Assembly (NCBI RefSeq): GCF_025118155.1
Contig: NW_026251418.1
Coordinates: forward strand, 124,001-188,000
Length of the DNA: 64,000 bases
Reading direction: 5' to 3'
Source of the DNA: Cokeromyces recurvatus
Taxonomy: Eukaryota > Mucoromycota > Mucoromycetes > Mucorales > Mucoraceae
Shown here: positions 35,310-45,588 of the stretch, piece by piece
Numbering within the stretch: position 1 is the first letter of the stretch
How the letters are laid out: each line of letters opens with the position of its first letter
Program-made: the position numbers and the translations under genes
Notes under the pieces: model-generated
Databases searched by the model: none
Told to the model about the DNA's origin: nothing
What the model saw: the letters and a program-made list of their open reading frames with translations, nothing else

Positions 35310-35578
35310 AGAAAAAAAAGGAAATAATTTTGTAACTTTTTACTGATTTATTTTTAATTTCTATAGGAATGAACAACTCATTTACTTCATTTATTTTTTG
35401 ACAAAATATAAAGAAATATGTCATAAAAGGACGAAAAAAAATTTTTTTGTCTTTTTAGATATTTTCTATATTATAATTTGTCATTTAATAAAATATTTTT
35501 TATTTGTAACATAAATGATGGTTTGATGTTTTTCTTATTCTTTTTTTAATTAGTGTGTGTGTCCGTGTGCATCTTTTG

Positions 35579-35747
35579 CAAAGTACTTTAATTTCTTTTT
35601 TCTCGTGAAAATGATGAATCCTTTATTTGCATTATTCTGGCATCTCTAATATCAATGTATTTCCGTCTTTTGACCGAATTACATAATGTATTCAACCTTG
35701 TATTCTGATAAAAGAAAAATGAGAAAAAAAAATTTTAAAGTACTTTG
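35579..35747 (+). ncRNA. Box C/D snoRNA candidate with long flanking stem
   Basis: ATGATGA (35611-35617) and CTGA (35705-35708) form a C/D pair 88 bases apart. They are bracketed by an inverted repeat: CAAAGTACTTTA plus a T-rich arm ending in TTTCTC (35579-35604), against GAGAAA plus an A-rich arm ending in TAAAGTACTTTG (35721-35747). A stem of this length suggests processing from its own or the shared precursor. Guide target not identified. Confidence 0.5.
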
Positions 35748-35749
35748 TA

Positions 35750-36055
35750 TAAAAAATATTATAAATAAATAAAAGTAAATATTTTCCGATTTTATGTCTG
35801 TTTGTGTGTGTGTTTTTTTTTTTTTTGAGCGACAAAAGTAGTAAAAAGGAAAAAAAAGGTTTTCTTTTATGAATATATAAAACTGTAAAGGGCTGTGTAG
35901 TACCTCCCTCTTTCTATTTGTTGTATAGATGATTATGTAAAGAATGTTATGTTACCTTGGATACCAAAATAACGTGTTGTAATCACATGCTACGAATCAT
36001 CATCCTCTTTCGCCTTTTTGTTATTGTGAATTTCTTTTCTAAAATAATAATACTG
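35750..36055. other. AT-rich region, no gene recognised
   Basis: Between the last snoRNA candidate and the MITE-like element. T- and GT-rich runs only. Confidence 0.5.
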
Positions 36056-36117
36056 TGGTTTGCGTTTGAAAATAGAATTTTTTATTTGGCCAATAGAAAT
36101 TTTTGAATTCAATGGAA

Positions 36118-36148
<31 letters not shown>

Positions 36149-36257
36149 CAGTAGAAAACTTTGATCATTAGTAGAAATGCTTGACCATCAATATACGCAT
36201 AAAAAAAAAGAAAACTCTATTGGTCAAATAAAAAATTCCATTTTCAAACGCAAACCA
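36056..36257. mobile_element. MITE-like non-autonomous inverted-repeat element
   Basis: About 202 bases bounded by 40-base inverted repeats. The left arm at 36057 starts GGTTTGCGTTTGAAAAT; the reverse complement of the right arm (36217-36256) matches at 38 of 40 positions. The interior is AT-rich with a 23-base T run and no open frame. No clear target-site duplication. The size, TIRs and lack of coding capacity fit a MITE; its family is unknown, and the TIR differs from that of the 4354-8418 element. Confidence 0.7.
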
Positions 36258-36261
36258 TTGT

Positions 36262-36770
36262 ATGCTGCATTATCGTGCTTTTGCTGGTATCTGTAAAGCA
36301 TACCTGAAAGATAATCTTGATGATCGACGAAACAGTAGCACTGCTGTTCTCTTGTCTGCCTGCCGTCCTACTCTAGGTATCGATCCTAACCTCTGGTTAC
36401 CTATGTCAAATGTAGAACGCAGCCGAATAGTCCGCTGGCGTCTAGGTTGGTTACCTGGTGGTGTTTCTAAACCGTGCATCTATCACCCTCATGCCTTGTT
36501 CACAAGATCTCATGCTATATGGTGTCTACATATGCATCGACGATTACAAATGCCTTTGACCGAGCCCGACCCTTTGCCCTTCCTCCTTAAATAAGCTGCC
36601 AAATAAACAAAAATGCAGACCACCAATCTCATCAGCTTTCAACTCATCTGTCTTTTCTGCCTGGACGATTCGTTGGCCTGCTATGTGCCGTATACTTTTT
36701 GAACTTGACTATCTTCACCATGGTAAACTTCCTCCAGAAACTGCCCCCCTCTTGGTACAAAACTTGTAAA
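36262..36770 (+). pseudogene. Non-LTR retrotransposon C-terminal fragment
   Basis: The open frame 36262-36594 gives LRHxx-type residues, then RSRIVRWRLGWLPGG, HAIWCLHMHRRLQMP and PDPLPFLL. A one-base frameshift near 36590 leads to SAWTIRWPAMCRILFELDYL and HHGKLPPETAP. The order matches the minus-strand fragment at 4690-4975. It is the region after the reverse transcriptase in LINE-like elements of the type I associate with Mucorales. It starts only five bases after the MITE and has no RT core, so it is 5'-truncated and dead. It is less AT-rich than its surroundings, consistent with a distinct origin. Confidence 0.7.
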
Positions 36771-37121
36771 CTGGCTACGTAACCCTGAATCTAGTATTTG
36801 TTGGTATATCTTGCTTTTCCTCTTCCCTTCTCTTTCTTTTTTTTTACCCTTTTGCCTATCAAAAGGTTTTTTTTAGTACACTTTTATCCTTTCTCGAACT
36901 GACCCGGGCAATCCAATACGCCAGTATTATGTGCTCACATGGGTTGTTTAAATTGTTGTTATAAATAAAATAATTCTTTAATCGTAAGCACACAGTGTTA
37001 TCTTCGGGGAATTAAAATAATTACTAAAAAAAAAAAAAAAAAAAAAATTCTATAAAAAAAAAATGCATAATTGTTCAAATGCATAGTTTATCTTTTCTTC
37101 ATTTTACTTTACAAAAGAACA
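36771..37121. other. Possible retrotransposon 3' tail and TVP15 upstream region
   Basis: Starts with a CT-rich stretch and a segment with CCCGGGCAATCC, possibly the fragment's 3' UTR, followed by AT-rich promoter sequence with a 24-base A run (37026-37049). Confidence 0.45.
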
Positions 37122-38123
37122 ATGAATCTTTCAATAGTATTTAGAGTAGTTAACATTATTGTAGCAGCATTCATGATTATTGGTGGAATTATGACTTGTA
37201 TTGCAGGAGGTAATAATAAATATATGTAATAGTTAGTAGTAGTTGTAATTGTTGTTTCATTATATCATGTTAACAACTTGTCTTTTTTTTTTGTTTTGGA
37301 TATGATAAGGGTTTCCAAACTTCATTCAGGGTATTTTTGTCATGTAAAGAAAGAAAGGAAGAAAGAAAAGTCTGTTGAATGAAAACTAAAATTGTTATAT
37401 TTCAAATAGTATTTTTGGCTTAATGACATTATTGTTCGAGTTTAGATTACCAGCTATGATTACTCAGTTTGCATCTTTTATGTTTTCGTTTATGGGACGT
37501 GGCCTTTGTAAGCTTTAGAATTATTGTTATTATTTTATGTGATAAACTAAACTAAACTGAAATCAACTTTATTTTTTTTTCTCCCTTCTTTTCATTATTC
37601 AGTTTATATTTTGTAAGTATACAAAAAAGAAAACATAATCACATAGAATAAATGGGGTCTTACAATTTTTTTTTTTTTAAGCCTTGGCTGTATTACACTC
37701 AGTTATCGTGGGCTTGCTCTTGCTTCTGGTATCATTGTAAGTTTTGATTTATGATAACCTAGTCTAGTGTTTTTTTTTTTCCTTTTGTTTATATCCATTC
37801 TTTCTGTTATCAATCATAAATATACATGTATATAGGTTGCTGTAATTGGTATCGTTTTTGTCATCCTTCATTTCTTTAGAAATAAAATTGATATACCTTC
37901 AAATATGACAAAGAGAGCATTCGAAGATGCAATGAGTGGTTATGGCAGTAGTCAGGATAATACTACTCAACTCAATGATCCTACTAGACCCGTGCCTCCT
38001 CTTAACTATCCAACAGATGGATTTTCCACTACTCAAAGTCCATACGTCGCAAATCCTAATAATCCCTACCCTCCTAGCCCCACTTATCCACCTGCAAATT
38101 ATACGAAATCAAGTGCAGTTTAA
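37122..38123 (+). CDS. TVP15: Tvp15/COPI-associated Golgi membrane protein
   Basis: Small four-TM-type membrane protein of the COPI-associated (Tvp15) family found in late Golgi vesicles. Exons give MNLSIVFRVVNIIVAAFMII, MTCIAGGFPNFIQG, IFGLMTLLFEFRLPAMI, SFMFSFMGRGLFYIFLGCI and IVAVIGIVFVILHFF. The MGRGLFYIFLG core is the family hallmark. Six or seven exons include a 10-base microexon (37603-37612) that encodes part of FYIF. The cytosolic tail is Pro/Asn/Tyr-rich (NPNNPYPPSPTYPP). The first exon starts at 37122, and splice sites are all GT-AG. Function is inferred from the family. Confidence 0.85.
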
Positions 38124-38441
38124 ATAAATAAATAGTGTGTGTACTATATTTTAAAAGAAAAGAGAAATGTCTATTTAAAAGATTGATTCTCATATTAATT
38201 ATACACTTTATAAAAAGACTTTTATTTCTAATAGCCAGTTTTTTGAATACTTTTAGGTATCTATTCAAAGTAGTATTATTTTATGCATCAATCCTTACTC
38301 TCTCTCTCTCTCTCTTTTCAATATCTCTTGTAAAAAAAATAAAAAAAAAATAATAAAATAAAAAAAAAAGGGAGGTGGACTTGTTTTATTTCTTCTATAA
38401 TAAATATATGCATACATATACATATACACATGTATGACTGG
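38124..38441. other. Convergent intergenic region
   Basis: 3' ends of the TVP15-like and PAM17 genes. Contains CTCTCT and poly-A simple sequence; no gene. Confidence 0.65.
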
Positions 38442-39132
38442 CTAATCTTCAAGACCATTGACATCGCCACCAAATACACCCTTTCTATAATGCTCGCGTT
38501 GTTTTCTTAACCAAGCTCTATAATCATGAACGGATTGAATTTTTTCACCATAGTAGTCAGGTACAGGATTACGAATTGAATTAAGACGAGCATCGGCACG
38601 ATTCTTCTTGATGTGTTTATAAAATTCTTTATCACGTACATCCATAGCTGAAGCAACTTTTCTATTCATCAGTTTGAAAAACGTATTACCCATCATGGGT
38701 CCCAATAAGAACCCACCAAAACCCTAGAAAAAAAAATAAGAGAGAGAGAGAGAGAGAGAGAGGGAAAGAACGAATTCAGTTTTTTTTTTTCTAAAAAAAA
38801 AATAATGTAATTAAAATGTTAAAAGACATTACTGCTCCCAAGGTACAAGCTACAGCAGCCATAAGAGGATCCATGCCTAAAATTTTTGTCAAAGGATCCA
38901 CTTGCATTTGAAGAAAATAATTAAAGGTTCCAGCAGCAGGAATAACTGTACTGGGTAAATAAGATGCAACTTCAAAGATGCGTCTTTTTTTTCGAAGTTT
39001 AAAGTAATCATCCCAAGTTGGAATGATTGTTGTTGTTGTTGTTGTCGCCTTTGTGCTAGTCAACCGAATTTGTTGGCTTGTTAAAAAGGGATTTTTTATT
39101 AAGAGTCGAGATCTAATTGCTGATGTTGCCAT
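38442..39132 (-). CDS. PAM17: Presequence-translocase-associated motor subunit Pam17
   Basis: Inner-membrane component of the TIM23 import motor. Two exons. The N-terminus MATSAIRSRLLIKNPFLTS is a typical mitochondrial presequence. The family core starts TWDDYFKLRKKRRIFEVAS. Two membrane segments follow: YLPSTVIPAAGTFNYFL, and a second split by the intron (AVACTLGA-GFGGFLLGPMMG). The matrix domain reads RKVASAMDVRDKEFYKHI and NPVPDYYGEKIQSVHDYRAW. Length is about 200 residues, as expected. The intron (about 38723-38832) contains GAGA repeats. Confidence 0.93.
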
Positions 39133-39231
39133 TTGTATTCAATCAATCAATCAAAAATAAAATAAACTGAAATAAAATAAAATAAAAGTACAAAGCTGGG
39201 GGTGACAGTAAGTAATGGAGTTTTAAAGCCC

Positions 39232-39280
<49 letters not shown>

Positions 39281-39900
39281 CTTTAATTATTATTATTGCC
39301 GCTGCTGCTGCCAAATAATGGTGCTTTTTATTAGAAATTAATAAAATTTTTGCTGATAAAAGAGTAATAGTGGTAATAGTAGTTTGCAATCTTGATTCTA
39401 TCCGTCAATTTTGCTTTTGTTTGTCTATATGTAGTAGTGTACATATGAAGAGGATAGATAAACAATTAAGCCCCTTATTATATATGTATATTTCAATTTT
39501 CTAACTCAATATCATATGTGCTTGGTTAAAAAGGCTATGTAAGAAATGACAACCTTAAAACAGACTTCTAATCACCTTTTGGATTCAAAAAAAAATGATA
39601 ATAAAGTAGAATAGAGTACAGTAGAAATAGGTTTGATTTAGACTTTTGAGTCTTCCAAGGAATAAAGTTGGATCAGTAGTAAAACAAGAAAGGAGATATT
39701 ATAACTATGCAAGCAGTAGTAAAAAAAAAAAAAAAAATAGACAAAAGATACGCAGCATACAATTCACTTCTAAACAATATACCTATAGTTTGTTTGCTAA
39801 AACATTAGAATTAATCTCGTTAAAGCGAAAATGATTATAATTACATAAAAAAAAAACAAGTTACATAGGATACAGAAAATAGTAATAAAAAAAAATATTA
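39133..39900. other. Intergenic region with 48-base T homopolymer
   Basis: Upstream of PAM17. Holds 48 consecutive T (39233-39280) and an ATTGCCGCTGCTGCTGCC stretch. No gene recognised; small open frames are low complexity. Confidence 0.65.
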
Positions 39901-39919
39901 GTATACTTATTCCAATATA

Positions 39920-40291
39920 AGGATTTTTGAACTTACCCGGAAAAAGAGGGGAAGGAATTTTGGGGCTATCAAAGCGATAACTATGTAGGAAATCTTTATA
40001 GGTATCGTGAATGAGCTCTTTTTCGTTGACTTTCATCCATATATTGCTGTCTACGTCTTTTATATATAACGCTATCTCGTCGAAACCTTTGCAGGAATAT
40101 TACCCTCCTCGTGAAGACCATAAAGGATATAAAGCATGTTTAAACAAGCTGTTAAAAAAAGAAGCCCCGGGTCCATAAGCGATTTTCAAATCCATGTGCT
40201 TGTATAGCTCGTCTACAAGTTTGATTGGCACATCTACGTTATATATTATATGTATACTAATATTAAATAAAGTAAATCGGATGTCTATCAT
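39920..40291 (-). pseudogene. Unidentified degenerate coding fragment
   Basis: Read on the minus strand, 40233-40100 gives VPIKLVDELYKHMDLKIAYG, then SLFKHALYPLWSSRG, and 40055-39930 gives NIWMKVNEKELIHDTYKDF and YRFDSPKIPSPLFPG. The two parts could be joined by a 46-base GT-AG gap near 40058-40103. Residue composition looks like real protein rather than AT-rich noise, but no family was recognised and no start or end could be found. It is either part of a broken gene or the remains of a mobile element. Confidence 0.35.
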
Positions 40292-40299
40292 TTACCTTA

Positions 40300-42260
40300 A
40301 AAGACTGTGACAAATAACGCAAGAAGTATGTTCTCGTTTATTATGGTCATGTATTAAGAACTTTGCAGAAGGTTTGAAGGCTTTCATTATGACATGTTGG
40401 GTAACAATGGCTGGTTATTTGGTGCTCATCAATTAGAGAAAAGAAAAAACAGAACCATCCATGTGTTGAATAGAAATGATAATCCTGTATACTTGATTGA
40501 ATAAGCATTTCATTTTATTTTACATACAAGCTTGATACACTCTTTATTTAGTATGCACTTATATCAGGAAAAAGAATTTATCATATCATAGAGATATATG
40601 GTTTATATTTAATATTTTCTAAAGCTAGTTTATGATATATCATGCGGGAAAATAAGATAAATACGAAGGCTTATTCAATATAAAGAAAGTTGAAAACATG
40701 TATCTTTTGCATCAATGATATCGTTTATTATGATTTGTCATTATATATCATAATGGATAAACTTAAATCATATAATATCCAAAACTTAATACAAGTAAAA
40801 AGATACTACACAATTAAGCATATCTAATTAAAATAGCTATGTCATAGCATTTAACCAATAATATTATAACTATTACTTGTTTTTTATCAAACTAATCTTA
40901 GAACGTAAATAGTAACTTCTAGCAAAAAAAAAGAAAATTTACTAATCATGTCAAGGCATGTTGCCTGAATAAACAAGTTGTATTAAATAGTAATGTATGT
41001 TGGTGTTTAATTTAACTGAATCAAGGCTGTACCTTAGATATCAAATATAGATTCGTTACTATCATTTCTCTTGGATCAAACATTCCTAATATAGGATCAA
41101 AGCATCAATTAAAGAAACAAAATCAAACGGTTACAAATTTTGTACTATATTCGCACAAATATGGCCCTAATAAATTTACTCATCCTTGTATCAAACAGCA
41201 TATAGTTTACTATGTGACAGTAAAGATACCGTTTTTGGATGGAGCATGTGTTAGTTAAAGGGTAAGAGTAACATCAATTCCCGCTTACAGTTAGGACATT
41301 ACTTAAGCCTTGAAGCTAGAGATGCACTCAGATACCCATAACGTCAAAAACAGTGAAACAATGTTTGAAAATAAGGCTTTTCTTACATTTTTGTTAGATA
41401 GAAACTCACATCTGGTTAAGCCAGAACTTATTTTCCCTTTTTTTTTTTTCTTTCTTTCTAAGAGCATTCTAACATAATGTGTGCTTTAATTATTCTATTT
41501 CTTGTTGCCTTAACGCAAGTCACTGGATGTAATTGAGAGATACTCAAGTAAGCCTCTTAAACAGCAACGAAACGATGACGTCAATTATGAGACGCTCTAA
41601 CAAGCGTAATCATAATGGCAAAATTATGATTTTATTTGAAAGTTTTTTTGGAGCAACTCTGCAAATTATTCGTCAAAGGCTGCATATTATAAGGTCAAAG
41701 GATGCGAATTTAATTTCAAAACCCGTCAAAGATGTTAAAAAAAAACAGTATATAAACATAAAACTGATAATCGTTAATATTTGACACTATATTGTAATAT
41801 ATGCAAAAATAAATGGGCCTGTATCCGCAATGCTTATGCCAATTTGACTGCCCGATATGCAAATTTGAAATTTCTCATCTGCAAAAGAAAAGAAAAGAAA
41901 AAAATGCCCAACTTGAAAGCCCAATTATAATCTCTTCCTCCCAATCAAATTGTACATACATTATTGTATAACTACTCATTTAATTTGTACTTTTAAATTG
42001 GCTCTTTCTGCACTCCTCCCCCTGAAACATATCTAAATTGTGCATCTTCGTTTGTTAAAACTCATGATACACAATATAATTAATTTTAAATGTCAGTTAA
42101 ACATAATCTACTCTTACAGGTCCTTTCTTTTCCAAAAGAACAATAAGAATCGAATATATTTATAAATCAATTCTATATCATTGTTATTCTCCTCCTCCTT
42201 TTTTTTTTTTTAAATAAATAAATAAACAAATAAATTCCTTTTTTATTATTATTATTATTT
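40300..42260. other. Gene-poor AT-rich region
   Basis: About 2 kb. One plus-strand scrap near 40382-40504 reads YDMLGNNGWLFGAHQLEKRK and ends at a stop, possibly from the same decayed source as 39920-40291. The rest shows no convincing gene. The last 100 bases hold a CT-rich and TTA-rich leader just before the next gene. Confidence 0.5.
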
Positions 42261-44480
42261 ATGACAGCTTATACACTCTTAGGAAAGCCAGAAACAGCAA
42301 AACAACATCTAATACGAAAATATTGGCGACACATCACTGCTGCGTTCGTTATTATTACTATTATTTCTACTACAGTTATCATATACTATGTTAAAAATGA
42401 TATTCAATTAGAAAGTGATAATGAAGTTATCGGATTACCAGAAAGATACATTAATTTTTCTCTACCCACACAATCGGAACCCTTTTGTTTAGACCTCAAT
42501 AAATATCCTATTGAAGATAATATTTTACAAGTTTTCCCTCTTGCTCGAAATGATATTCAAAAGGCTACAGAACATAGGTTATTAAAACAACACAATAAGG
42601 TGCTTAATAATGTGTCATGGGCTCAGACATGGCTTATCAAACCCTCTGATACTAATCTTGATCTTTCTTGTAATCAACTGCCTCTTCCTTATCCTATCTT
42701 AAGACATATGGCTAAAGATTATTTCCCAGTCAATGACGCAGATGACTTTTATGAAGATACCGATATTCCTTTCTTATCACAGAATAAGCCATTTGTTTTA
42801 TTACCCTATTATGATGATGATAACAAGCCACTTTTGGATATCGATCTCTGCATTAGAGTTATTGTACCCTTTCAGAACGTCGGTGGAGACGATCCAATTC
42901 ATCAGTCGCTATATCGTCCATATCCCAAAAATAATGCAGATCTTACTTCACCTTGGTGGGATACCTTCCTGATGCATCTCACAGATCCTACTACAAACAC
43001 AACTAATTCCATTCAATTGGAACCATGGAGAGGGCATCATACCCTTCGTCAACAGGCACGAAAATTACGTAACATAAGTCCTGGCCTACCTGAATGGGCA
43101 AAATTGCGTGAGGATGAGATATACGAACGTCCACGAACACATATTTATGAAGCCAACGTTAGACTCACAAAAGGTTGGCAATTGTCTTGTTTGTTAGAGT
43201 TTGTAGAGGCTAGATATAATTTTGAATATGGTCCCGTGACTCCTTATCAGCCCATCAACTTACCCATCTTCCCTGCTATCATCAACCAGGTTGGAGACAC
43301 ACATGACTCCATCAATAAAAATATCGATCTGTTAGATGAACTCAAACATCATTTATCATTACCACTTTGTAAAGGATTTGATCACCCAGGTCGTTGGCTT
43401 CGCTTCCCGACTTTCCCTCATCAACACTTCTTAGTAAACAATTCATTAGCAGAGTTAAAGTCGCAATTATTAGGTTTAACACGAGACAATACATATTGGG
43501 CACCCTATGACTGTCATTATCGACACATCAGTTATGAACAATTCAATCGGTGTGCAGCTCAAAAATACCCTCGAGGATTAAATTTGTTTGGCGATTCAAA
43601 CATACGTCGATCGATTAAAAAGTTCCTAAGTCAGGGTCATTGGTGTCAGGGATGGGAAAAGCATCTGAAGGGACCTTTAATAGAGGATAATCAAAGACCC
43701 ACCATCATAGATTCATTCTCAACAACACCAAGTATAGAAAGACGTCAACTAGTGAACGATCCAAATCAATACGAATCTCCACAAGAGTATCGATTCTCGA
43801 TAGACGAACAAACACGAAGCTGTTTCTGTGAGGATTATTCTGAACCTTATTGGGATAAACGATGGTTTGATCCTGTCGTAAGACGATTTGACATGGTCTA
43901 TCGAAACAGTGAAAGGCAAACACGTCTGTTGGGTGTGACGGAGTGGGATACGACCAATAACTCTCAAAAGGGAGCGATTATCAATGATGATAGCTGGCGT
44001 GTGAGTTCTTATAAATGGGATGGACTTACATTTTTAAACAGCCCTAATTGGGATACAGCTGTTCCTTCAAGTCCTGCTAATGCCGATATAGCTATTTTTT
44101 CTCTTAATAACTGGGACGCTGCCTTTGGTGAACTCGAGCCCTATCTAAGGGATCTAGATCATCTAATTTACCAGATTAAACAGCACTATGATAAGGGAAC
44201 TCGTATCATCTATCGTACTGGACAATATTATTGTTGCCGTGTAGATCATTCAGATCGTACAAGACAAGTCAGTGGACCTCGAATGGATGTCTTTGAAAAA
44301 TTGACACAACAAAAATTTGTACAAGAATTGAATGCGGATATCTGGAACACCTATCGACTCGGGGAAGCCAAAAGTTGGGAAGAAAAAATAGTGGCCATTG
44401 GCTGTCCTTCAAATCATGTTCCTGCTGACCAAGTTGAAATTGAAAATCAAGTATTAATGAATGGTCTTTGTAACCTTTAA
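42261..44480 (+). CDS. Type II membrane protein with SGNH/PC-esterase-like domain
   Basis: Single-exon protein of 739 residues. Residues 1-22 are cytosolic, followed by one membrane anchor (about 24-45, HITAAFVIITIISTTVIIYY). The lumenal part is Trp-rich and Pro-rich. Residues 440-460 hold GLNLFGDSNIRRSIKKF, a GDS nucleophile block as in PC-esterase/TBL and NXPE proteins. The C-terminus reads IVAIGCPSNHVPADQVEIEN, a plausible position for the catalytic His. Those families transfer or remove acetyl groups on glycans in the secretory pathway, so a role in cell-wall polysaccharide modification is inferred, not shown. The lack of introns in a 2.2-kb gene is unusual in this window. Confidence 0.7.
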   Translation: MTAYTLLGKPETAKQHLIRKYWRHITAAFVIITIISTTVIIYYVKNDIQLESDNEVIGLPERYINFSLPTQSEPFCLDLNKYPIEDNILQVFPLARNDIQKATEHRLLKQHNKVLNNVSWAQTWLIKPSDTNLDLSCNQLPLPYPILRHMAKDYFPVNDADDFYEDTDIPFLSQNKPFVLLPYYDDDNKPLLDIDLCIRVIVPFQNVGGDDPIHQSLYRPYPKNNADLTSPWWDTFLMHLTDPTTNTTNSIQLEPWRGHHTLRQQARKLRNISPGLPEWAKLREDEIYERPRTHIYEANVRLTKGWQLSCLLEFVEARYNFEYGPVTPYQPINLPIFPAIINQVGDTHDSINKNIDLLDELKHHLSLPLCKGFDHPGRWLRFPTFPHQHFLVNNSLAELKSQLLGLTRDNTYWAPYDCHYRHISYEQFNRCAAQKYPRGLNLFGDSNIRRSIKKFLSQGHWCQGWEKHLKGPLIEDNQRPTIIDSFSTTPSIERRQLVNDPNQYESPQEYRFSIDEQTRSCFCEDYSEPYWDKRWFDPVVRRFDMVYRNSERQTRLLGVTEWDTTNNSQKGAIINDDSWRVSSYKWDGLTFLNSPNWDTAVPSSPANADIAIFSLNNWDAAFGELEPYLRDLDHLIYQIKQHYDKGTRIIYRTGQYYCCRVDHSDRTRQVSGPRMDVFEKLTQQKFVQELNADIWNTYRLGEAKSWEEKIVAIGCPSNHVPADQVEIENQVLMNGLCNL

Positions 44481-44534
44481 AAAAAAAAAAAAAAAAGTAA
44501 ACTAGTTTTATTACAATTTTCTTCTTTTTAATCG

Positions 44535-44565
<31 letters not shown>

Positions 44566-44591
44566 GTGAAGAAGGGAAAAAGGAAATATAA

Positions 44592-45231
44592 TTATTTATC
44601 AAGAATCAAGGGTTCTCCTGTATCTGTTAAATCATGTTCACCAATATCAATTGTTTTCTGGTCTGAAATACGAGTCACTGTAAATTGAATTGTTCTCCAT
44701 TTTGCACCTTCACGTTTTGAAATAAAATGAACAACAGCTATTTCATCTATTCTCGGACATAAAATAAATACACTAACTCTCTCTCTCTCTCTTTAAAACT
44801 TAATTTTTACCTTTTGATCCACGAATTCTAAATTTTATATCAATTTTTCCTTTTAGATGGTTCACTGAACCACTAATCCAAGGCCAATAATCTGCATAAT
44901 TTACTTTATCCCCTATAAGTGAAATGACTCGATGATCATAACGTACCATAAAAAGTGTACCATGAACAACACTACTTGATAAACGTTGATGGTTAAGTGC
45001 AGCGCCTAATCCAACAAACCAGACTAAAGCACCAACTCCTGCACCTGCCCAAAGCCAACGTTTTCTTGAAGGTGGTGCTGGTCTTGGTAATTCACGTTCA
45101 ACAACTACTGTCTTACCCGTTGTTAACAAACGCCTTGTTGTTGTTGTTGTTGTTGCTGGTCTACTAAACGCTACTACATTCAATGTGAACAGTTTAGATC
45201 GTGATGACAGACGTGACATTAGAAACGACAT
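44592..45231 (-). CDS. COA1: Cytochrome c oxidase assembly factor 1 (Coa1 family)
   Basis: Inner-membrane protein that assists early assembly of cytochrome oxidase around Cox1. Two exons. It starts MSFLMSRLSSRSKLFTLNV with a mitochondrial presequence ending near RRLLTTGKT. One transmembrane segment follows (RWLWAGAGVGALVWFVGLG). The Coa1 domain contains VHGTLFMVRYDHRVISLIGD, YADYWPWISGSVNHLKG and KIDIKFRIRGSK; after the intron it continues AVVHFISKREGAKWRTIQF. An upstream in-frame ATG at 45333 would put a poly-Phe stretch at the N-terminus and is rejected. The intron contains a CT repeat. Confidence 0.88.
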
Positions 45232-45534
45232 TTTACTAAAATCTCGAGGAAAAAAAAAAAAAAAAAGAAAGAAAAAAAAGGGCAACTTCAAATTAAAATA
45301 AAATAAAGTCCTTCCCCATGATTTTAAATGCATTTAAATTTAATCTCAGATGATTTAAACGCTTTTAATCATTCTCTTTTAAACTCTAGCGTTGTAGATA
45401 CAGTCAAACATGCTTTGTAGAATAATTTCAAATGTTTGATAGAATTCCTTATAATTATAATATAAATACTAAACTCTATAATAAGATTCTATTATCTCCT
45501 TTCACCTTCCCACTCCCTCCACTTATAAATACAT

Positions 45535-45588
<54 letters not shown>

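Larger units (their letters stand above)
34731..35560 (+). ncRNA. Non-coding snoRNA host gene (spliced)
   Basis: Exon-like segments have early stops in every frame (for example ATGGATTCACTTTAA at 34731), but two good introns can be seen: 34749-35002 (GTAAGT...CTTTTAG) and 35105-35366 (GTAAAAA...TCTATAG). Each holds a box C/D RNA: one candidate in the first, U14 in the second. The exon between them (35003-35104) is not coding. This is the arrangement of snoRNA host genes whose exons are discarded. Transcript ends are guesses; AATAAAATA occurs near 35485. Confidence 0.6.

Noticed and set aside
41478..41784. Short signal-peptide-like frame (ATGTGTGCTTTAATTATTC) followed by an 83-codon frame
   Set aside because: The first stops after 19 codons, and joining the two needs unsupported splice sites; no family features.
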